This document shows, piece after piece, positions 58,801 to 64,000 of a stretch of 64,000 bases of DNA. This DNA comes from Ascidia mentula. Its lineage: Eukaryota > Chordata > Ascidiacea > Phlebobranchia > Ascidiidae. Under the pieces are notes generated by a model that searched no databases, was not told where the DNA came from, and saw nothing but the letters and a program-made list of their open reading frames with translations. The translations under genes were made by a program, and so were the position numbers. The stretch is taken from the NCBI GenBank assembly GCA_947561715.1, contig OX387197.1, positions 23,586,266 through 23,650,265 of the forward strand. The letters are read 5' to 3'. Each line of letters starts with the position of its first letter. The stretch's first letter is position 1.

Positions 58801-61800
58801 GGAAGGTGTGTTGTTTACGTCTTACCCAGGAGCAGGAGTTTGTATTCCATTCCTTGGTGAAACTTGGCTCCTCTTCTAATAAATGCCATCGATTGTGTAT
58901 TGGGAGGTGTTGGGTTACTGGATAACCACAATCTGTTAAGGATCGAATCCCCAGAAAAATCATCAGTATTTCAAAATATGTTTTTTGCTGTATTATACCG
59001 ATAATGATCACGATAATCGTGAATTACGGTTAGGCAGTGTGATGGCTGTCAATTTAAATTACTGGAGGAGCCACATGATATCGTCCTGGTATTGACATCA
59101 CAATTACGTTACTGTAAGTATGGAATCCTCCGTCGGGAGAAAAAATATGATTCGTTTATTTAAGCGAGGCTTCGTCCTGTCGTTCGTTCGTTATGGCACA
59201 TCATACATACTCGTTTCTGAGTAAGCAATGTAACGCCCTGGTGCTCGAATATTTTATCTTAGATTGTCTCTAAACTGGCAATATGTAGGGAAAAAAACGT
59301 TTCTTGGGAAACCTTGAAACAATTTGTCTTATTTGACCGGCTAAATTAACTTCTGCACACCCTGACGTGTTTTTTTGCTTCGATCAATCAAGATTTTCTC
59401 CGTCGGTCAGCGACCGCTTCCTCCGGACCGATGTTTATTGGAAGGTACGAACATAAAACACCGCGCAGCGTAAATAAACAGCATGCGGACATGACCACAA
59501 ACCCTAGTTTGCGTTTATATTGAAGCGCAATAAAAACAAACGCACCCCAGAAGAACAAGCTCACTAGTTCTCCTTCACCTTGCAAGGTCGGTTTAGCTGT
59601 TTTTCGAGTGATTTTTAAAACGTATTTGTTAGTTCGCCGAAAAACTTGGTTTCGTGATGACGTTTGTGCTTAAAAGTTTGGTACACACAGTGACGTTTGG
59701 CTGGTTGTAAAATTGCGTTTATGTGTGAGAGGCTTTGGCGATATTCACCTACATTGCACGACACTTGCTCCTGTTTTGTGCTGCTGGCACTTGTGCATTA
59801 AAAATCGATCTTATAGTTTAAAGATAAAAAGACAAACGCATCGTTTGGAAGCAAAGTGTTATCCCTGGAAATATTTTAAAATCGAGACAGGTATTTTCTG
59901 CTTACCGAATGATCCATACCTCCCCGCGGCGACAGCAGCTCCTGAGCCGGCAAAACGTGATTCCCTTTATCGAATCTGCCGCTAATGGCTCCGCTTTCGC
60001 CGTCTAAATGAACATCCAAACCCGCTAATCCGGGCAAGGGCGCACCACTGCTACTCGAGCCCGAGTCAGCGATCGAACGATACGATGCTTATCCAGTTGG
60101 CCACTCGTCCGATTAAGTCTCCGATTACCGAAGTCGAAGTCTGCAAGAATTCGCAACCTTTCGTTTCTCCTATTTCGTGGTGATCCGCAGTCTATTATAG
60201 TCTGCATTAACGCTTGGTCCCAAAATTGATGCTATCATATACGATACTCGTGTGAGGAGCGATGGCGTCCAGCCTTTTGGAGACAGGGACAGATATATCT
60301 TTCCGCGGTATTGTAAACCGCAATTCCCGCCGCCCATTTGACAAAGAGCTACTTGTCACGCGGCGGAAGCTGCTAATTAGGACTTGATGTTGACATTGAA
60401 ACGATAGAACGGTTGTATCATTAGGGAGCGGCCGCGAATCCACAGAGTTTTCGTTTTGACACGCCCTATTACTCTTGTCACACGAATGTATGTCTTATTC
60501 CTTTCCCCCAACCCAACTCACAAAAGTTCTTTGACGGTTAATTTCTGGATTAAATATCGAAAACGCCTGCGGACTGACCAATTTTTATTCGCATAATTTT
60601 CTGAATTTATTTTCAAAATTATGAGGTTATTTTGTGTACGGGGCAGGAATATGAATGTAGATTCTGGATATACAAATCACTTTGTGAAAGACTGTCCTAA
60701 ATCAGCACGTTTATCAATAAAATAAACATTAATCGGTTTTCTGACGTAATATAGATAAAATAGTGGCCACCTGTCTGTAGCTCATAACTTGCGGTTTAAA
60801 AATATTACAATAAAAAAATTACTGTTTGTTTCCAATTCAGCATCCATAACCGCCTGGCATCAGTTACTTCGCCGTTTCCGTGGAAGCGACAGCTCCCAAG
60901 AGTGTCATTCCTTCGAAAGCCCAGCCGAACTTCTGCGAAACTACTACGGATCATCGGCCTCTGTTGCCCGCTTGGGCAACGCAGAAGGGGCTTCAGGATT
61001 TACTGCGCCACGAAACGAGCCGCATTTTTCGGCCAAAAACCACTACGGTTCGTCGATGATCGCAGCCGCAAATGAAAGAATGGCGCTGGAGTCGCAAGCG
61101 ACAAAACGCTCAAGCATTGGCAAGAGCCCACCTTATAGACAGCACCCGGCGCTTTTAAGTATGTTATGTCTATCTTTTAAAGACCAAATTTTCAGTGTGA
61201 TTTTTTATAAATTTTTTTTAAGATCGGCCAAACCCAGTTGAAGATGGCCCAGCCACTGCAGATGGAAACTTTACATCTAAGGATCAATCAAGCCCACGAG
61301 GTAGACATTAATCAAGTATCGTCATTAACATTCCCAAAACATTTTGTTAGTTCGAAACCGTCTCCCAAAATCTTGGCACTTGACAAAACATTTCCAAACA
61401 ATTATGCAGGATTATTTTGAGGTCTTAAAAAATATTCTAAAATAAACTAATAGAGAAAACGTCAAAAAATTGACTACAGGAATCAGCCTTTGCAGGTCGG
61501 TGACCGACGGATCTGTCTTTACGAATCAATATAATTCCTAGAGCTCTAGGAACTAAAATAAACTATTTTTAAAAATAATTTTGCAAAATTTGAAGAAAAA
61601 TGACGAGACATCAGTTTTTATTGTGACTAAAACGCGCTTTGACGTTCTCCAGGATACGGCGAATCACGTGACGCCATCGTTGACGTCGATTCTCCCTTTA
61701 CACCGACCAGTAGCAGATGCTTTAGCGCGTCCCCCGTGCAGTTAGACGACTTACAACGAACTCGCAGACGTAAGTGTCCATAAATGTTGATTGCCTACAG

Positions 61801-63834
61801 TGAAGGTGGTTTTAATATTATTCTTGGACCAAAAAATAACTACATTTTGTGCATGCTCGATCAACTTTCCACTTTAAAGGCATATGTGGTAATGCTCAAA
61901 AATATTTGACAATAGGAATGTTAACAAAAATTTCGAGTTGTAACGAATCTGCCTTATGGAATTTATTTTATGGTATTTAGAAATTTAATTTCTCCGTTTA
62001 GCTGCAGAAACACACCCAAGACTTATCTAAAAACACAAACGTTAAATGTAAAAACAAATTGGTTATGTTAAGTTCCAGATATACAGTGACCATCACTTTT
62101 GGTGGATGCATTTTAATTTGTGCGGTGGTTCATTTGTTTATTCATTTTGTTTTAGTGTTGTCCCGTCGATGTTTGCGTGGATTTATGGAAATCGACCGAT
62201 TGTTAATTAACATCAAAGCGTTTCGCGGCGCGCAAAGTCTGCGAGATTGACACCCACAATAAAACTGCGTGGGGGTCAAGTCGACCCAAGGGAATTCGCG
62301 CATGTCATACGAATTTGAACATGAACCCAGGGCATCCTGTTTTTTTACGAAAAATATACATTTTGGTAAAGTCTACGCAATGCTTCACTGTCGCTCATAT
62401 ACACACATTTTGTCCTCAAAACAAATATTTGTTCTGAAAATGTTTCCAAAATAAAGTCTAGAGATGACGTCATATGAAACCTTTCAAAGTGAGACGAAAC
62501 GCGTGCTGTCAAGATATTCTGTTCTTTTAGTCAGATTCTCTGTAGTGTTCGTGCCGTGGAAGCATGTAAACCAATAGGCGATTGCTGTATAGCAACATAA
62601 ACACGCCTTCCAACTCAAACAAACGCACTATAACGCTCTGACACAAATGTTAGGAATCTCCGGGAGTTTCCCCTTCGAGATAACATGACGATGACGTCAT
62701 TGTGGCATGCGGTCGTGACTTGTTCTTCCGTCCGTCCTTCCTCGTCCAATACGTCTTGGTTTAGGCCTGATGTCGTTTAATCGCCGCATTGTCCTTTTGT
62801 TTGCCTAATCTGTCCCAAGGCGTGGCCTTTTAGATTGCTTGTGTATATTAGGCAGCGCGATCACTTACCAATCTTGATTGCAAATGAATGACAGATTGCC
62901 AGATAGCATCTGAGCGCATTTTGCGCCCACTTAGCGAAGCGCCATGAAATTGATTTGCACCGATATTGATCCAAGACTTTATTGGCTGTCGATAAGTCGC
63001 GGCGAGCCAGTTACTGCCATGCATATGGGTTGGTGCAATATCGTTGCGGCTTCATGGTGGTTTGAGCTTCAGGGTAATTATCACCGGGGAGAAAACAACC
63101 TGCGATATGTAATGATTCCACGAAAAGTCGCTAATGACTTTTGTTTGATAATCCGTGTGCTTAGCGACATTATTTAGGGTTTAAGGTGCTCTATTTGCCT
63201 GACCTGTCGGAAAAGCGCATAGTGTACATTACTTCGCACAAATTTGGAAACAAGCGCTCTATTTTTGCACTAATGAAAATATGATTCCAGGAACGAGCGT
63301 GGAGGGGCATCATGTTGCGTGGATATGTACGTGCTCTTGTGTTTGGTCGTGTTTACGTTCCCTCTTTTTTCCCCATTGTTTATCCATTTGAAACTTGTAA
63401 AGTACAAGCGCTTTTTTGACATCTCCTGAGGAATCGACAACTCGTGATGGGCACCTTCTTTTAGGCGACGCCTTTTTTTCAAACAAAAATTTAAAAATTT
63501 TCTGTTGCGGCGGTGCTAATTTCCTCGGCAAAAGAAATCAGCCTGTCGCCCCATCCAGACACGTCCTTCTCTCCAAAACAGTATGACGTAAAAGTCCGGG
63601 CTGAAATCATGTTTCACCTTACATAACGTGGAACACGCGCCATTTTGTTTTCGAATCTCGCACGAAACTTCTGTGACGTAACGACCCGAGACCTTATTAT
63701 GTTGTGTGTTGTCCAACAGGCAAGAGGAGCAGTCCGATGGTAGAAACTTGTCCTGTGTGCGGTGTGACTGTTCGTCCCTCCGAAGTCGCTTCTCACATTC
63801 AACAGGAGCTGGAAAGCCTTGGAAGGATACCGAG
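55825..63834 (+). CDS. RNF220: RNF220-like E3 ubiquitin ligase, N-terminal part (3' end outside window)
   Basis: Nine exons keep frame: 55825-55831, 56063-56111, 56504-56754, 57401-57501, 57774-57861, 60841-61158, 61223-61300, 61653-61769 and 63720-63834, all GT-AG; 374 residues so far. The N-terminus (MSGTDKFTPPFGRFHSDL, then Pro/Ser-rich) is low complexity. Identification rests on the last exon: RKRSSP, then CPVCGVTVRPSEVASHIQQE, matches the RNF220 zinc motif (CPIC..LLRPSEL..H..QE). Upstream, SPPSKKQR and a Ser-rich Asp/Val segment fit the family's disordered N-terminus. In vertebrates RNF220 ubiquitinates transcription factors in the nucleus and stabilises beta-catenin. The C-terminal RING lies beyond 64000. 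The 3.0-kb intron 5 and 1.9-kb intron 8 could hide further exons. Confidence 0.65.
58905..58955 (+). repeat. Possible tRNA-derived SINE in RNF220-like intron 5
   Basis: A-box-like TGGGTTACTGG (58911-58921) and a strong B-box-like GGATCGAATCC (58940-58950) lie at near-tRNA spacing, but no cloverleaf forms. Likely a SINE head; ends not determined. Confidence 0.45.
60040..60115 (-). repeat. Possible tRNA-derived SINE on the minus strand, RNF220-like intron 5
   Basis: On the minus strand, GAGTGGCCAACTGGATAAG is an A-box arrangement as in many tRNAs. It is followed about 35 bases on by CTCGGGCTCGAGTAGC, a worn B box. No full cloverleaf is possible, so a SINE is more likely than a tRNA gene. Confidence 0.45.
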
Positions 63835-64000
63835 GTGATCCACAATATTTTATGTGATTCGCTTGACCACATTTTTTGTTTATGAAACGTGAAGCAAATC
63901 AGACTGGTGATGAGTGATCTTTTAACAATTCTTGCTTGATGTTGGTTGAAACACACACATTGTTAATTGACACTATTAAAATGTATAACGTCATCACTGC

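Overview
The window is animal nuclear DNA: AT-rich, intron-rich, with short introns of about 50-500 bp. Several genes are recognisable as orthologs of vertebrate genes (CADPS, AGTRAP, ANKRD13C, LENG1, RNF220). Compact chordate-type genes together with lineage-specific arrays of CUB and C-type lectin genes suggest a tunicate, probably a Ciona-like ascidian. This is inference; no species-diagnostic marker was seen. Family names rest on memory of the families, not on a database search. All splice models were made by hand and checked for reading-frame continuity at each junction.

Layout. (1) 190-1709 (+): last five exons of CADPS. (2) 3471-4273: a 73-bp minisatellite. (3) 4662-5999 (+): complete six-exon AGTRAP ortholog. 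(4) 7465-11007 (+): two tandem PMP22/claudin-superfamily four-pass genes, then a decayed BEL/Pao pol fragment at 11735. (5) 13887-20498 and 22739-29801 (+): two tandem paralogous genes for secreted proteins with eight CUB domains (968 and 995 aa), each 21 exons with matching intron phases. (6) 30180-31850: a duplicated claudin-like block whose gene is a pseudogene. (7) 32239-39709 (-): a membrane C-type lectin with mucin stalk, followed by a second stalk/TM/tail cassette with no visible head of its own. (8) 40418-45737 (-): a full-length L1/Tx1-like LINE with both ORFs open, a poly(A) tail and a 14-bp target-site duplication. (9) 46438-49659 (+): a second lectin-like receptor whose tail carries five YxxM motifs. 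(10) 50409-53600 (+): ANKRD13C and LENG1. (11) 55825-63834 (+): 5' part of an RNF220-like ubiquitin ligase gene, continuing past the window.

Most unusual signal: non-canonical GC-AG introns. In the two CUB genes every CUB domain is split by one phase-0 intron, and 12 of these 16 introns begin with GC, usually in the context AG|GCAAGT. None of the other 24 introns of these genes does. The first intron of both lectin genes also starts with GC. That is 14 GC donors among roughly 80 modelled introns, where about 1% would be typical for animals.

The lectin region looks like an innate-immune receptor cluster. The L and Lec2 genes are divergently arranged paralogs, now separated by the LINE. All three TM/tail cassettes share the same intron phases (TM exon 1 to 2, next exon 2 to 1, last exon 1 to stop). 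The headless cassette may be joined to the L ectodomain by alternative splicing, giving one lectin head two signalling tails.
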